Below are positions 8,846 through 17,286 of a stretch of DNA of 64,000 nt, piece by piece (positions within the stretch are counted from its first letter, which is position 1; every line of letters starts with the position of its first letter). The notes below the pieces were generated by a model. It was not told where the DNA came from. It ran no database searches and saw nothing but the letters and a program-made list of their open reading frames with translations. The position numbers were made by a program, and so were the translations under genes. This DNA is from Pseudomonas fluorescens (GTDB lineage: Bacteria > Pseudomonadota > Gammaproteobacteria > Pseudomonadales > Pseudomonadaceae), in assembly GCF_902497775.2 (NCBI RefSeq), contig NZ_OZ024668.1, positions 3,061,826 to 3,125,825 on the forward strand, given 5' to 3'.

Positions 8846-9900
8846 TGTTGGCGCACAACAACGATGCCAGCCAGGCGTTGCTCGAACAGGTCAGCCAGGC
8901 CCGCGCCGAGGGCACGCCATTGCGCATTCGTGGCGGCGCCAGCAAGGCCTTTCTTGGCCGCCCGGTTGACGGCGTTGAACTCGACACCCGTGACCACCGC
9001 GGCATCGTCAACTACGACCCGACGGAGCTGGTGATCACCGCCCGGGCCGGCACACCGCTGAGCGAGTTGACGGCGGCGCTTGAGGCCGCCGGGCAGATGC
9101 TGCCCTGCGAGCCACCGCACAGCGATGATGGTGCCACCCTGGGCGGCATGGTCGCCGCCGGGCTATCGGGGCCGCGCCGGCCCTGGGCTGGCTCGGTACG
9201 CGACTTTGTGCTCGGCACCCGGGTAATCAGCGGCCTGGGCCTGCACCTGCGCTTTGGCGGCGAGGTGATGAAGAACGTCGCCGGTTACGACCTGTCGCGG
9301 CTGATGGCCGGCAGCTTCGGCTGCCTTGGGCTGATCAGCGAGGTGTCGCTTAAAGTGCTGCCAAAGCCGCGCTGCGAAGAAAACATCGCCCTGCACCTCG
9401 ACCCACAGCAAGCGCTGCTGAAACTGGCGCAATGGGGCCAGCAACCGCTGCCGATCAGCGCCGCCTGCCATGATGGCAGCATGTTGCGCCTGCGCCTTGA
9501 AGGCGGCGAAGGCTCGGTCAAGGCCGCCCGCGACCGGCTTGGCGGCGAACGTTTCGAGGCCAGCTGGTGGCAGGGCCTGAACAACCAGCGCCTGGCGTTT
9601 TTCGCCGACCCGCGCCCGTTGTGGCGTTTGTCGCTGCCCAACCACAGCCCGGTGCTGGATTTGCCCGGCGAGCAACTGCTGGACTGGGCCGGTGCCCAGC
9701 GCTGGCTCAAGTCCGAGGCCCCGGCCGCGAGCATTCGCAGTGCGGTCACGCACCTGGGCGGCCATGCCACCTGCTACAGCGCCAGTGACAACCCGTTCCA
9801 GCCGCTGCCTGCGGCCTTGCTGCGCTATCACCAGCAACTCAAACAGCGCCTCGACCCGCAGGGGATCTTCAACCCTGGCCGGATGTATGCGGAGTTCTGA
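8845..9900 (+). CDS. glcE: Glycolate oxidase subunit GlcE
   Basis: This is a 351-residue, shorter FAD-binding homologue of GlcD. It has an N-terminal FAD-binding region (LRIRGGASKAFLGRP, GTPLSELTAALEAAGQMLPCEPP, GATLGGMVAAGLSGPRRP) and the typical FGGEVMKNVAGYDLSRLMAGSFG motif, and it ends IFNPGRMYAEF. It is required with GlcD and GlcF for an active glycolate oxidase. It begins within the last base of glcD and ends 3 bp before glcF. The length matches E. coli GlcE (350). Confidence 0.95.
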   Translation: MLAHNNDASQALLEQVSQARAEGTPLRIRGGASKAFLGRPVDGVELDTRDHRGIVNYDPTELVITARAGTPLSELTAALEAAGQMLPCEPPHSDDGATLGGMVAAGLSGPRRPWAGSVRDFVLGTRVISGLGLHLRFGGEVMKNVAGYDLSRLMAGSFGCLGLISEVSLKVLPKPRCEENIALHLDPQQALLKLAQWGQQPLPISAACHDGSMLRLRLEGGEGSVKAARDRLGGERFEASWWQGLNNQRLAFFADPRPLWRLSLPNHSPVLDLPGEQLLDWAGAQRWLKSEAPAASIRSAVTHLGGHATCYSASDNPFQPLPAALLRYHQQLKQRLDPQGIFNPGRMYAEF

Positions 9901-9903
9901 ACC

Positions 9904-11139
9904 ATGCAAACCACACTGAGTGATGCCGCCAAACGCCTGGCCCGCGCCGAAGAAGCCGAGAGCATCCTGCGCAGCTGCGTGCACTGCGGCTTCTGCAACG
10001 CCACCTGCCCGACCTATCAGTTGCTCGGTGACGAGCTGGACGGCCCGCGCGGGCGCATTTACCTGATCAAGCAGGTGCTCGAAGGCCATCCGGCCAGCGA
10101 AAAAACCCAACTGCACCTGGACCGCTGCCTGTCGTGCCGCAACTGCGAAACCACCTGCCCCTCCGGAGTCGATTACCACAACCTGCTGGATATCGGCCGC
10201 GCCGTGGTCGATCAGGCCGTGGCCCGGCCACCGTTGCAGCGGGCCCTGCGCAGCGGCCTGCGCAACCTGGTCAACCACCCGGCGACCTTCAAGCACCTGG
10301 TGCAGTTGGGGCGCAGCCTCGACAGCCTGCTGCCGGCGCCGCTCAAGGCCAAGCTGCCGCGTTCGGCCGGCGTCCCCCAACCACGCCCGCAACCCCGCCA
10401 CGCACGGCGGGTGCTGCTGCTCGAAGGCTGCGTGCAACCCAGCTTGTCGCCCAACACCAACGCTGCCACGGCACGGGTGCTCGATCGCCTGGACATTAGC
10501 GTCACCCCGGCGCCCCAGGCTGGCTGCTGCGGTGCAGTCGACTATCACCTGGATGCCCAAGCCCGAGGCCTTGAACGTGCCCGGCGCAACATCGACGCCT
10601 GGTGGCCAGCCATTGAAGCCGGTGCCGAGGCCATCGTGCAGACCGCCAGCGGTTGCGGCGCCTTCGTCAAGGAATACGCCAAGCTGCTGCACGGCGATGC
10701 GCAATACGCCGACAAAGCCCGCCGGGTCAGTGAGCTGGCCAGGGACCTGGTCGAAGTGATTGCCGCCCAGCCGCTGGAAAAACTCGCCTGCCACAGCGAG
10801 TTGGTACTGGCGGTGCATTGCCCGTGCAGCCTGCAACATGCACAGAAGCTCGGCGGCAGCCTTGAGGCACTGCTCAAGCACCTGGGCTTCAACCTCAGCA
10901 ACGTGCCCGACGGGCATCTGTGTTGCGGCTCGGCCGGCACCTATTCGCTCACGCAACCGGTGCTGGCCACACGACTGCGCGACAACCGGCTCGACGCCCT
11001 GGAAAGCGGCCACCCGGACCTGATCGTCAGCGCCAATATTGGCTGCCAGACCCACCTTGATGGCGCCGGGCGCACACCGGTAAGGCACTGGATCGAGCTG
11101 CTGGATGAGGCGTTAGCGAAGTCGGCAAACCTGGCATAA
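9904..11139 (+). CDS. glcF: Glycolate oxidase iron-sulfur subunit GlcF
   Basis: This is a 411-residue electron-transfer subunit. Two ferredoxin-type clusters are visible near the N-terminus: CVHCGFCNATCP (about 22-33) and CLSCRNCETTCPSG (about 73-86), each with the CxxCxxCxxxCP pattern for a 4Fe-4S centre. Two CCG domains follow (GCCGAVDYHL near 200, CCGSAGTYS near 340), as in GlcF and heterodisulfide reductase subunits. It passes electrons from GlcDE to the respiratory quinone pool. It is the last gene of the glc operon as arranged here; glcG does not follow directly. Confidence 0.95.
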   Translation: MQTTLSDAAKRLARAEEAESILRSCVHCGFCNATCPTYQLLGDELDGPRGRIYLIKQVLEGHPASEKTQLHLDRCLSCRNCETTCPSGVDYHNLLDIGRAVVDQAVARPPLQRALRSGLRNLVNHPATFKHLVQLGRSLDSLLPAPLKAKLPRSAGVPQPRPQPRHARRVLLLEGCVQPSLSPNTNAATARVLDRLDISVTPAPQAGCCGAVDYHLDAQARGLERARRNIDAWWPAIEAGAEAIVQTASGCGAFVKEYAKLLHGDAQYADKARRVSELARDLVEVIAAQPLEKLACHSELVLAVHCPCSLQHAQKLGGSLEALLKHLGFNLSNVPDGHLCCGSAGTYSLTQPVLATRLRDNRLDALESGHPDLIVSANIGCQTHLDGAGRTPVRHWIELLDEALAKSANLA

Positions 11140-11181
11140 GCTCAATCGGGCAGCCACTGTTCGACAACCCCAGGAGCCATC

Positions 11182-11445
11182 ATGCGTAACCTTCTGCTTG
11201 TCTCACTGTTAGTCGCAAGCCCCGCCGTATTGGCCAAAACCGAATGCAGCACCGCCGACAAGGTGCAATGGCAGGACCAGAACAACTTCCAGGAACAGCT
11301 GAAAAAAGACGGCTACGAAATCAAGAAATTCAAGGTCACCGACGGTAACTGCTACGAGATCTATGGCAAGAACAAAGAAGGTAAAAAAGTCGAGATCTAC
11401 TTCGACCCGGTCACTGGCAAAAAGGTGAAGGAAGAGATCGACTGA
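11182..11445 (+). CDS. Periplasmic PepSY-domain protein
   Basis: This is an 87-residue secreted protein with an N-terminal signal peptide (MRNLLLVSLLVASPAVLA, cut probable after ALA at 18). The mature part is a single PepSY-like unit: QEQLKKDGYEIKKFKVTDGNCYEIYGKNKEGKKVEIYFDPVTGK. Such proteins often partner with cytochrome b561 genes, and the cytochrome b561 gene starts one base after this stop, so the two form an operon. PepSY proteins are thought to act as small inhibitors or binding partners; the exact role is not known. The ribosome-binding site is AGGAG. Confidence 0.85.
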   Translation: MRNLLLVSLLVASPAVLAKTECSTADKVQWQDQNNFQEQLKKDGYEIKKFKVTDGNCYEIYGKNKEGKKVEIYFDPVTGKKVKEEID

Positions 11446-11446
11446 G

Positions 11447-11974
11447 GTGAGCGGCAACAGCCTGCGCCTCTGGGACCCGCTGGTGCGCGCGTGTCACTGG
11501 TCGCTGGTGGTGGCCTTTGTTGGCGGATACTTTTTCACCGAGGAAGGTGACGGTTGGCACCGCTGGCTGGGCTACTACGGTCTGGCGATCGTCCTGCTGC
11601 GCACGGCCTGGGGGTTCATCGGCAGCCCGGCAGCGCGCTGGGCCGACTTCTGGCCAACGCCCATACGGCTGAAATGGCACCTGCAAGCCTTGTTCAGCGG
11701 CGCTGACTATCACCGCCTCGGGCATTCGCCGCTGGGCGCACTGGTGATGGTACTGATGTTGCTGTTGATGGCCGGCCTTGGCGTCAGCGGCTTCATGATG
11801 GAGGAGATCTACTACTTCTGGGGCGAAGACGGCCTGCGCGACATCCATGAGTACATGGCTAACGCCCTGCTGGCGCTGGTTTGCCTGCACATTGGCGCGG
11901 CGTTGTTCGAGAGCTGGCGGCTGAAGGAGAACTTGCCGCTGTCGATGGTCACCGGCAGGCGCCGGCGGCGGTGA
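11447..11974 (+). CDS. Cytochrome b561-family membrane protein
   Basis: This is a 175-residue di-haem cytochrome b561 (bacterial/Ni-hydrogenase-type) with four hydrophobic helices. Expected haem-ligand histidines occur in VRACHWSLVV, WHRWLGYYG, HSPLGALVMV and CLHIGAALFES. It starts with GTG one base after the PepSY gene stop, which supports translational coupling. It would carry electrons within the inner membrane between quinol and a periplasmic partner. The C-terminus ends in a run of arginines that overlaps the 3' scar of the neighbouring receptor pseudogene, so the last few residues may be altered. Confidence 0.85.
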   Translation: MSGNSLRLWDPLVRACHWSLVVAFVGGYFFTEEGDGWHRWLGYYGLAIVLLRTAWGFIGSPAARWADFWPTPIRLKWHLQALFSGADYHRLGHSPLGALVMVLMLLLMAGLGVSGFMMEEIYYFWGEDGLRDIHEYMANALLALVCLHIGAALFESWRLKENLPLSMVTGRRRRR

Positions 11975-11989
11975 ACAGGTCCACTGAAC

Positions 11990-12706
11990 CATGGGCCGAC
12001 TGCACCGCATCCGGCTGGTAGACCAGGCCTACACGCGGGCTCCAGGTAGTGTCGCTACGCGACAGATCGGTACGGGTCAGGTCGTCGGCGTATTTCTGGT
12101 CGAACACGTCGTAGCGCACGCCGAGCAACGCCTTCCACTGCGGCGCCAGTTCGATCAGGTCCTGCACGTAGAAACCTGCGGTGTCCTGGGTGGTCGTGCC
12201 CTTGGCGGTCTGGCGATTGGCCTGGAATGGCACATCGACCAGCGCATCGCGGAACACCGGTACCTGAGCCACGTTGTTCTGGCTGAACACACTCTGGTCC
12301 TTGACCTGGCGGCCGAGTTCGACGCCGTACAACAGGTTGTGGTTCATGCCGGCAAGCACGCCCTCCTGCTTGAGTTCGGTCTGGTTGAACCAGCCGTCCT
12401 CGGTGCGCTGCACGTTGCCGCGGTTGAGCTTGACCCCGGCACGTTCTTGAGCACGTCTTCCATCGATTGCGCGCCCTGATCCTTGATCACGCTTTGCGGC
12501 ACGACGTTGACGGTTTGTGGGATATCGCGCAGTGGTGCATCGATTTTCAGTGCACGGCGGCTTTCGCTGGCGTTGTAGCTCTGTTCTTCATAATTGCTGT
12601 TGACCGAGGTTGCCGGAATAGCCAGGGTTTCGGCGTGCAGCGCTGGAACGACCAGTACGCCGAGCACGGAAAGTGAGGCCGGGTGAATGCGCGAAAGAGC
12701 CACCAT
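11990..12706 (-). pseudogene. Decayed TonB-dependent siderophore receptor
   Basis: Two pieces of one receptor remain. From the ATG at 12706 there is a signal peptide and the first half of the plug (APLRDIPQTVNVVPQSVIKDQGAQSMEDVLKNVPG). At about 12433 it jumps, in another frame, to mid-barrel sequence (VKLNRGNVQRTEDGWFNQTELKQEG, then LLYGVELG, GFYVQDLIEL and TWSPRVGLVYQPDAVQ). The rest of the barrel is missing beyond about 12000. An intact receptor of this family is about 700 residues; fewer than 240 codons remain. At least two deletions and a frameshift make it non-functional. Confidence 0.85.
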
Positions 12707-12805
12707 GCGTTCCTTTTTTGTAAAGATTGTAAAGGGGTGCGAATGGTAACGATTTGTAAATGCGAATTAAAAGCTATTACAGCTAAATAATTTGATGCCG
12801 CGCAC

Positions 12806-12844
12806 AAAAAAGCCAGGCAGCCGTCCTTGACTGCAGCCTGGCTT
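12806..12844 (-). terminator. Rho-independent terminator after the PCu(A)C gene
   Basis: On the minus strand the arms AAGCCAGGC and GCCTGGCTT pair around a 17-base loop and are followed by TTTTTT. It lies about 20 bp after the copper chaperone stop codon, in the right direction to end the sco/pcuC transcript. Confidence 0.8.
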
Positions 12845-12866
12845 GTGCTCGATCGCTTGGCGGCGA

Positions 12867-13340
12867 TCAGTGCATGTGCTGATGACCCGACATGGCTTCA
12901 GCATTCAGCGCCCGCACCGGCGCCTTCACTTCAATGGTCTGCTTGACGCCCTTGGCATCCTCGACCACCAGGGTCAGCGGCACCTGCTCGCCTTCCTTGA
13001 GCTGCTGGTTCAGGTCCATGAGCATCACGTGATAACCGTTGGGGTCAAGGCTCACCGCCTTGCCTGCCGGTAGCGCGACACTGTCGACCTCGCCCATTTT
13101 CATCACGTCGTTTTCCATGGTCATCTGGTGCACCTGCACGGTCTTGGCCACCGGCGAGGCGACGCTGAGCAGCTTGCTGTCAGTGCTGGCGGTGAGGGTC
13201 ATGAAGGCACCGCTGGACTTCTGCTGTGGCACAGTGGCGCGCGCCCAGGCGTCGCTGACGGTGGTTTCAGCCATGGCCGGCAAAGCCAGGCCGATCAGGG
13301 CCAGCGCGGCCAGGGTACGTTTGACAGGGTTGCGAAGCAT
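12867..13340 (-). CDS. Periplasmic copper chaperone PCu(A)C
   Basis: This is a 157-residue secreted protein. After a signal peptide (cleavage near AMAE, residue 22) comes a cupredoxin-like domain with the PCu(A)C Cu(I) site: a His and Met in VHQMTMENDVMKMGE and the HVM pair in DPNGYHVMLMDL. The C-terminal tail SGHQHMH adds possible copper ligands. It delivers Cu(I) to the CuA site of cytochrome c oxidase, often with SCO. It begins inside the stop of the SCO gene (TAATG) and has GGAGGT upstream, so the two are one operon. Confidence 0.92.
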   Translation of the reverse strand: MLRNPVKRTLAALALIGLALPAMAETTVSDAWARATVPQQKSSGAFMTLTASTDSKLLSVASPVAKTVQVHQMTMENDVMKMGEVDSVALPAGKAVSLDPNGYHVMLMDLNQQLKEGEQVPLTLVVEDAKGVKQTIEVKAPVRALNAEAMSGHQHMH

Positions 13341-13951
13341 TAACACACCTCCATGACAGTGAGCAGGTCTTCTGCGCACTCTTTTGCATTGAGCGAATGG
13401 GACAGACCCAGGCGCAACTGGCCGCGGGAATCGAAGACGTAGCTGGTTGAGGTGTGCGAGATGGTATAGGTATCGCCGGCTGGCACCTTCTCGTAGAACA
13501 CACCGAACTCCCGGGCTGCCGCCGCGGTTTCTTCAAGGGTGCCGGACAGCGCCACGAACGACGGGTCGAAGGCCTTGACGTAGGCGTCGAGCACTTCGGG
13601 GGTATCGCGTTCGGGGTCGAGGCTGATGAACACCACCTGCAAAAAGCCTGCGTCGCGGCCCATCAGCTTCTTGATCTGCACCGCGCGCGCCAGGGTGGTC
13701 GGGCACACCGCCGGACACTGGGTGAAACCGAAGAACACCATCGGCATCGAACCCCAGAAACTCGACAGGGTACGCACGTTGCCTTGGGTATCCTTGAGCT
13801 TGAACGAACGGCCGAGGATCTTGTTGCTCATGTCCTTGCCGTATTTGAAGTCCAGCGCGCCACCGGAACGGGGGTCGCAACCTGCAAGAGCGCCGAGGCC
13901 CAGCAGGCTGATCCCGGCAACAACCTGGCGCCGGGTCAGTAAATCAGTCAT
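13340..13951 (-). CDS. SCO1/SenC/PrrC-family copper and redox protein
   Basis: This is a 203-residue thioredoxin-fold protein. The N-terminus carries a twin-arginine-like start (TRRQVVAG) and a lipobox-like LAGC, so it is probably a membrane-anchored lipoprotein facing the periplasm. The copper site CPAVC is present at about 83-87 in the segment GFTQCPAVCPTT, and the distal His is in TISHTSTSYVFD. It assists CuA assembly of cytochrome oxidase. It is the first gene of a two-gene operon with the PCu(A)C chaperone. The start was chosen for its AAGGA site; a longer frame upstream has no plausible site. Confidence 0.92.
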   Translation of the reverse strand: MTDLLTRRQVVAGISLLGLGALAGCDPRSGGALDFKYGKDMSNKILGRSFKLKDTQGNVRTLSSFWGSMPMVFFGFTQCPAVCPTTLARAVQIKKLMGRDAGFLQVVFISLDPERDTPEVLDAYVKAFDPSFVALSGTLEETAAAAREFGVFYEKVPAGDTYTISHTSTSYVFDSRGQLRLGLSHSLNAKECAEDLLTVMEVC

Positions 13952-14183
13952 GTAACCATCCTTTTGGGAAGGTGCCAGCCCCTGGATAGAGGGCATGTCG
14001 AGAAACCTTCGCATTTTGTCATGGCGGTGGACGCAGGTTCCAGCGCGCAGCGTCCCGTACGTCTGTATCCCAGTATTTACGGGGTGCGGCCTGTTGTCGC
14101 AGGCAGTGACAAGAAACATCCGGCAACGTCTACGGTAATAGTGATGCACTCGTATCCGCCCCTCATTCGTGGAGCCCTACCCC

Positions 14184-14603
14184 ATGCTCAGCAAGGCCGT
14201 ACTGACTCAACAGGAAGTCTCGCAACTGCTTGCCGCCGCCCGCGCCGAAGCCCAGGCCAACCAGTGGCCGGTGAGCATCGCCGTGGTCGATGACGGTGGC
14301 CACCCGCTGGCCCTGGAGCGCCTGGACGGCTGCCCGCCGATCAGCGCCTACATCGCCCAGGAAAAGGCCCGCACCGCAGCTCTTGGGCGCAAGGAAAGCA
14401 AGGTCTACGAAGACATCATCAACGGCGGGCGCAGCGCCTTTCTCTCGGTGCCGGTGCTCAACGCCACCCTCGAAGGCGGCGTGCCGCTGTGGGTGGACGG
14501 CCAGGTGATCGGCGCGGTGGGGGTCTCCGGGGTCAAGTCCGAGCAGGATGCGCAGGTGGCCAAGGTGGCGATTGCCGCATTGCTGGCCACACTGGCCGGT
14601 TAG
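14184..14603 (+). CDS. glcG: GlcG/HbpS-family haem-binding-like protein
   Basis: This is a 139-residue member of the GlcG/HbpS family (formerly DUF336). Typical segments are present: PVSIAVVDDGGHPLALERLDG (about 29-49), AYIAQEKARTAA and PLWVDGQVIGAVGVSGVKSEQDAQVA. GlcG is encoded with glcDEF in many bacteria and its function is unsettled; HbpS homologues bind haem and sense redox stress. Here it stands about 3 kb from glcF, with haem and copper genes between, so the assignment to glycolate metabolism is uncertain. Its stop overlaps that of the convergent acetyltransferase gene by 3 bp. Confidence 0.8.
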   Translation: MLSKAVLTQQEVSQLLAAARAEAQANQWPVSIAVVDDGGHPLALERLDGCPPISAYIAQEKARTAALGRKESKVYEDIINGGRSAFLSVPVLNATLEGGVPLWVDGQVIGAVGVSGVKSEQDAQVAKVAIAALLATLAG

Positions 14604-15043
14604 CCACTGACGAACTCGAACTGGACGTATCGCACCCCTTCGGGCGTATCAATGGTTTCGGCATGGGCCCCCGCCGGCAAAACCTTTGGCCAGAAACCCA
14701 GACCGGCGAGGTTATCCGCCAATACCGATAGCTCCCATGGGCCGCGGTGCAAATCGAACAGCGCCTGCGCGGCGGCATGGCCAACCCCCGCCAGGCGATA
14801 AGCGCTGGCAACATAAAACTCCGCCAGTTCGTGCGCTGTGCTCTCTTGCAGCTGGCGAACCAGGGCAAACCCTGCAATTTCGTTCTCAACCAGCAGCAGA
14901 TAGGCAAATCGTCCTGGTTCCTGCCAGTAAAGCGATAAATAGGGGTAGTCCCCTTCGACATCAAGTTCGCGCAAATACTGCGCAAGCATTGCCTCAAAGT
15001 GGGCTTTTTCACGCTCAAGTGCGGGTTTTATCTGAACCTTCAT
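14600..15043 (-). CDS. GNAT-family acetyltransferase
   Basis: This is a 147-residue protein with a GNAT layout. An N-terminal helix pair (HFEAMLAQYLRELD) is followed by a central strand YLLLVENEIAGFALVRQL, an acetyl-CoA-binding stretch AEFYVASAYRLAGVGHAAAQALFD that carries the motif A arginine and glycines, and a late strand WELSVLADNLAGLGFWPKVL. Such small enzymes acetylate amines or protein N-termini. The substrate cannot be told. It converges on, and overlaps, the GlcG-like gene by its stop codon. Confidence 0.8.
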   Translation of the reverse strand: MKVQIKPALEREKAHFEAMLAQYLRELDVEGDYPYLSLYWQEPGRFAYLLLVENEIAGFALVRQLQESTAHELAEFYVASAYRLAGVGHAAAQALFDLHRGPWELSVLADNLAGLGFWPKVLPAGAHAETIDTPEGVRYVQFEFVSG

Positions 15044-15148
15044 GCTGCGAATTTCCTACATCAGTCACAAAACGGTACACATCCTGCTTGCTGCGACGCG
15101 GCGCATCCTATGATGCGCCTTTCGTAACGACACATAAGGAAAAGTGCC

Positions 15149-17092
15149 GTGTTCAAACCGTTAGCAGTCGCTGTAAGCCTGGGTTGTGCCATGTTGTCCG
15201 CAGGCGCCAGCGCCTATGAATATGGGGAGTTTGCCGGACAGACCCTGGACCGCCTGATCAACGACTACCCCGGGCGTTACCGCGGTACCGCCAGTTTCGA
15301 AGGTGCTACCGCACTGATGCAAACGCAATTGGGCTTCGGCTACCAGACCCGCCGCCAGGACTTCACCTGGGCCGGCAACCGCAGCTCGCAAAACGTCATC
15401 GCTTCAGCCCCGGGCCAGAACAGCACCTATGTGGTGCTCGGCGCCCACTACGACACCTATTTCGGCCGCCCTACCCTGCAAGGCCTGGACGACAACGCCT
15501 CGGGCGCCGCCGTGCTCACCGAGATCGCCCGCAACCTGGGCGGCGTAGCCCTGGAGAACGGCCTGGAAGTGGTCGGTTTTGGTGCCGAGGAAGAAGGCCT
15601 GCGCGGTTCGCGGGCCTATGTCGCCTCATTGAGCGACAGCCAGCGCGCCAACCTGCTGGGCATGATCAACCTCGACAGCCTGATCACCGGCGACAAGATG
15701 TACGCCCACGCCGCCAGCAACAGCGTCGCCAACCCGGCCCTGGGTGCCTACCGCGACCAATTGCTGCGCATCGCCCAAGAGATGAACATCCCGCTGTTCA
15801 CCAACCCTGGCCTTAACCCCGAGTACCCGGCCGGCACCGGCTGCTGCAGCGACGGCGAAAGCTTCAACGGCCTCAACGTGCCGGTGCTGTTCATCGAGGC
15901 GACCAACTGGGAGCTGGGTGAACTGGACGGCTATGAGCAAACCGACAACCCGGCGATTCCCGGCGGCTCGACCTGGCACGACCCGGCCGAAGACAACCAG
16001 CAAGTACTGACCAACGCCTTCGGCCAGGAGCGCATCGACCAGCGCCTGAGCGACTTCTCGCGGCTGCTGACGCGCCTGGTGCTGGAACTGACCAACGCCG
16101 ATGTGCTGGCCTCCACCGCCTCCGGCGGGGCCATGGCGCGGCAGATGGAAGACCAACTGCAACGTCAGCACCAGGCCCTGACCCGCCTGCATGACCGCCG
16201 TTGGCTGAGCCTGCTGGACGCCTCGCGGGCGGTGGGCAGTTTTGACGGCGAAGTGGGCATGGAAGGCGAAGTCTCGCCTGACAGCGGTTTCGATGCGCCG
16301 GGTAACCCCGAGTCGAAACGCGTGGGGGTCTATGGCATCGCCGACTACCGTCTCAACGAGGCCCTGAGCGTCGGTGCCAGCTTGAGCTTCCAGCGCAGCC
16401 GCGACTCCCTCGACCATGGTGGACGCATCGAAGGCGATGCCTGGCAGGCCGGGCTGTTTGCCCTGCTCAATGACGGCGGCCCGCAATGGCTGGCCGGCGA
16501 GCTGAGCGCCGGGCATACCAGTTTTGATACCAAACGCTCGGTGTACATCCAGGCCAACAATGGCCCGGTATTGCTCGACCAGCGCCTTTCCGGCGACACC
16601 TCGGCATGGTTCTGGGGTGCGCGGGTGGACGGCGGTTACGACTTCAGCTTCGGCGCCTTGAAGACCGGCCCGGTCGCAGGCCTGGACTACATGCACTACC
16701 GCATCGACGACTTCCACGAAGACGAAAGCCTGCGCACCGCCCTGGGCTACGAGAAGCAGAACTACGACGCCCTCGAAGCCAGCCTCGGCTGGCGCCTGCA
16801 TGGCAGCGTTGGCCTGGGGGCGAACATGGCCCTGCAACCCTACGCCAGCGTGCGTTGGGTGCGCGAACTGGCCGATGGCCGCCTGGACGAAATCGACCTG
16901 ACCAGCAATGCCGACGGCCGTGTGCGGGTGGCGGACATGGGCAGTGTCGACAAGGACTTTGGCCGCGCACAACTGGGGGCGCAGTTGCTGTTCACCGAGC
17001 AGTTGGGGGTGTTTGCCGAAGTGAACAGCCGCTTTGCCCATAGCGAGGGCAATCAGGCCGGCTACTCGCTGGGCGTGCAATGGCAGTTTTAA
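15149..17092 (+). CDS. Secreted M28 metallopeptidase fused to an outer-membrane beta-barrel
   Basis: This 647-residue protein joins three parts. A signal peptide (1-22, ASA) is followed by an M28 aminopeptidase domain (about 25-320) with all zinc ligands visible: H100 and D102 in LGAHYDTYF, the Asp pair in GLDDNASG (about 114-115), the catalytic Glu pair in GAEEEGLRGS (about 147-148), the Asp in NLDSL and a late His in STWHDPAEDNQ. From about 385 to the end is a 260-residue autotransporter-type barrel with alternating aromatic strands, ending in Phe (QWQF). The layout suggests a peptidase held at, or released from, the cell surface. The start is GTG with AAGGAAAAG upstream. Confidence 0.88.
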   Translation: MFKPLAVAVSLGCAMLSAGASAYEYGEFAGQTLDRLINDYPGRYRGTASFEGATALMQTQLGFGYQTRRQDFTWAGNRSSQNVIASAPGQNSTYVVLGAHYDTYFGRPTLQGLDDNASGAAVLTEIARNLGGVALENGLEVVGFGAEEEGLRGSRAYVASLSDSQRANLLGMINLDSLITGDKMYAHAASNSVANPALGAYRDQLLRIAQEMNIPLFTNPGLNPEYPAGTGCCSDGESFNGLNVPVLFIEATNWELGELDGYEQTDNPAIPGGSTWHDPAEDNQQVLTNAFGQERIDQRLSDFSRLLTRLVLELTNADVLASTASGGAMARQMEDQLQRQHQALTRLHDRRWLSLLDASRAVGSFDGEVGMEGEVSPDSGFDAPGNPESKRVGVYGIADYRLNEALSVGASLSFQRSRDSLDHGGRIEGDAWQAGLFALLNDGGPQWLAGELSAGHTSFDTKRSVYIQANNGPVLLDQRLSGDTSAWFWGARVDGGYDFSFGALKTGPVAGLDYMHYRIDDFHEDESLRTALGYEKQNYDALEASLGWRLHGSVGLGANMALQPYASVRWVRELADGRLDEIDLTSNADGRVRVADMGSVDKDFGRAQLGAQLLFTEQLGVFAEVNSRFAHSEGNQAGYSLGVQWQF

Positions 17093-17095
17093 CCC

Positions 17096-17167
17096 TGTAG
17101 GAGCGGGCTTGCCCGCGATAGCGGTCTGTCAGTCATAGCGCAATCGCGGGGCAAGCCCGCTCCCACA
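17096..17167. repeat. Inverted pair of REP elements
   Basis: TGTAGGAGCGGGCTTGCCCG and its near-reverse complement ending GCCCGCTCCCACA face each other over about 24 bp. The pair lies just after the stop of the peptidase gene, the usual REPIN position. Confidence 0.9.
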
Positions 17168-17286
17168 ACAAAAGGATATAAAAATAACAAAACAATCTAA
17201 CAAATTGGAATAAACAAATTGAAGGGCCTGCGCGGGCTCCTTATATTTTCGGGCATGCCTTGCCCTTGAATCCCAGGAGTCCGCCC

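Noticed and set aside
9163..11088. Long minus-strand open frame opposite glcE and glcF
   Set aside because: It is a shadow frame created by GC-rich third positions. The plus-strand genes are certain, and the frame has no family resemblance.
12735..12765. Fur box upstream of the decayed receptor
   Set aside because: The best alignment to the 7-1-7 Fur consensus matches only about nine of fourteen positions, so it is not called.
15626..17080. Long minus-strand open frame opposite the M28 peptidase gene
   Set aside because: It is low-complexity sequence rich in Ala, Val, Gln and His, typical of an antisense shadow of a real gene.
17253..17267. Possible sigma-54 promoter (GGGCATGCCTTGCCC) before the SsuA-like gene
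   Set aside because: The GG and GC are nine, not ten, bases apart and the site is too close to the start codon.
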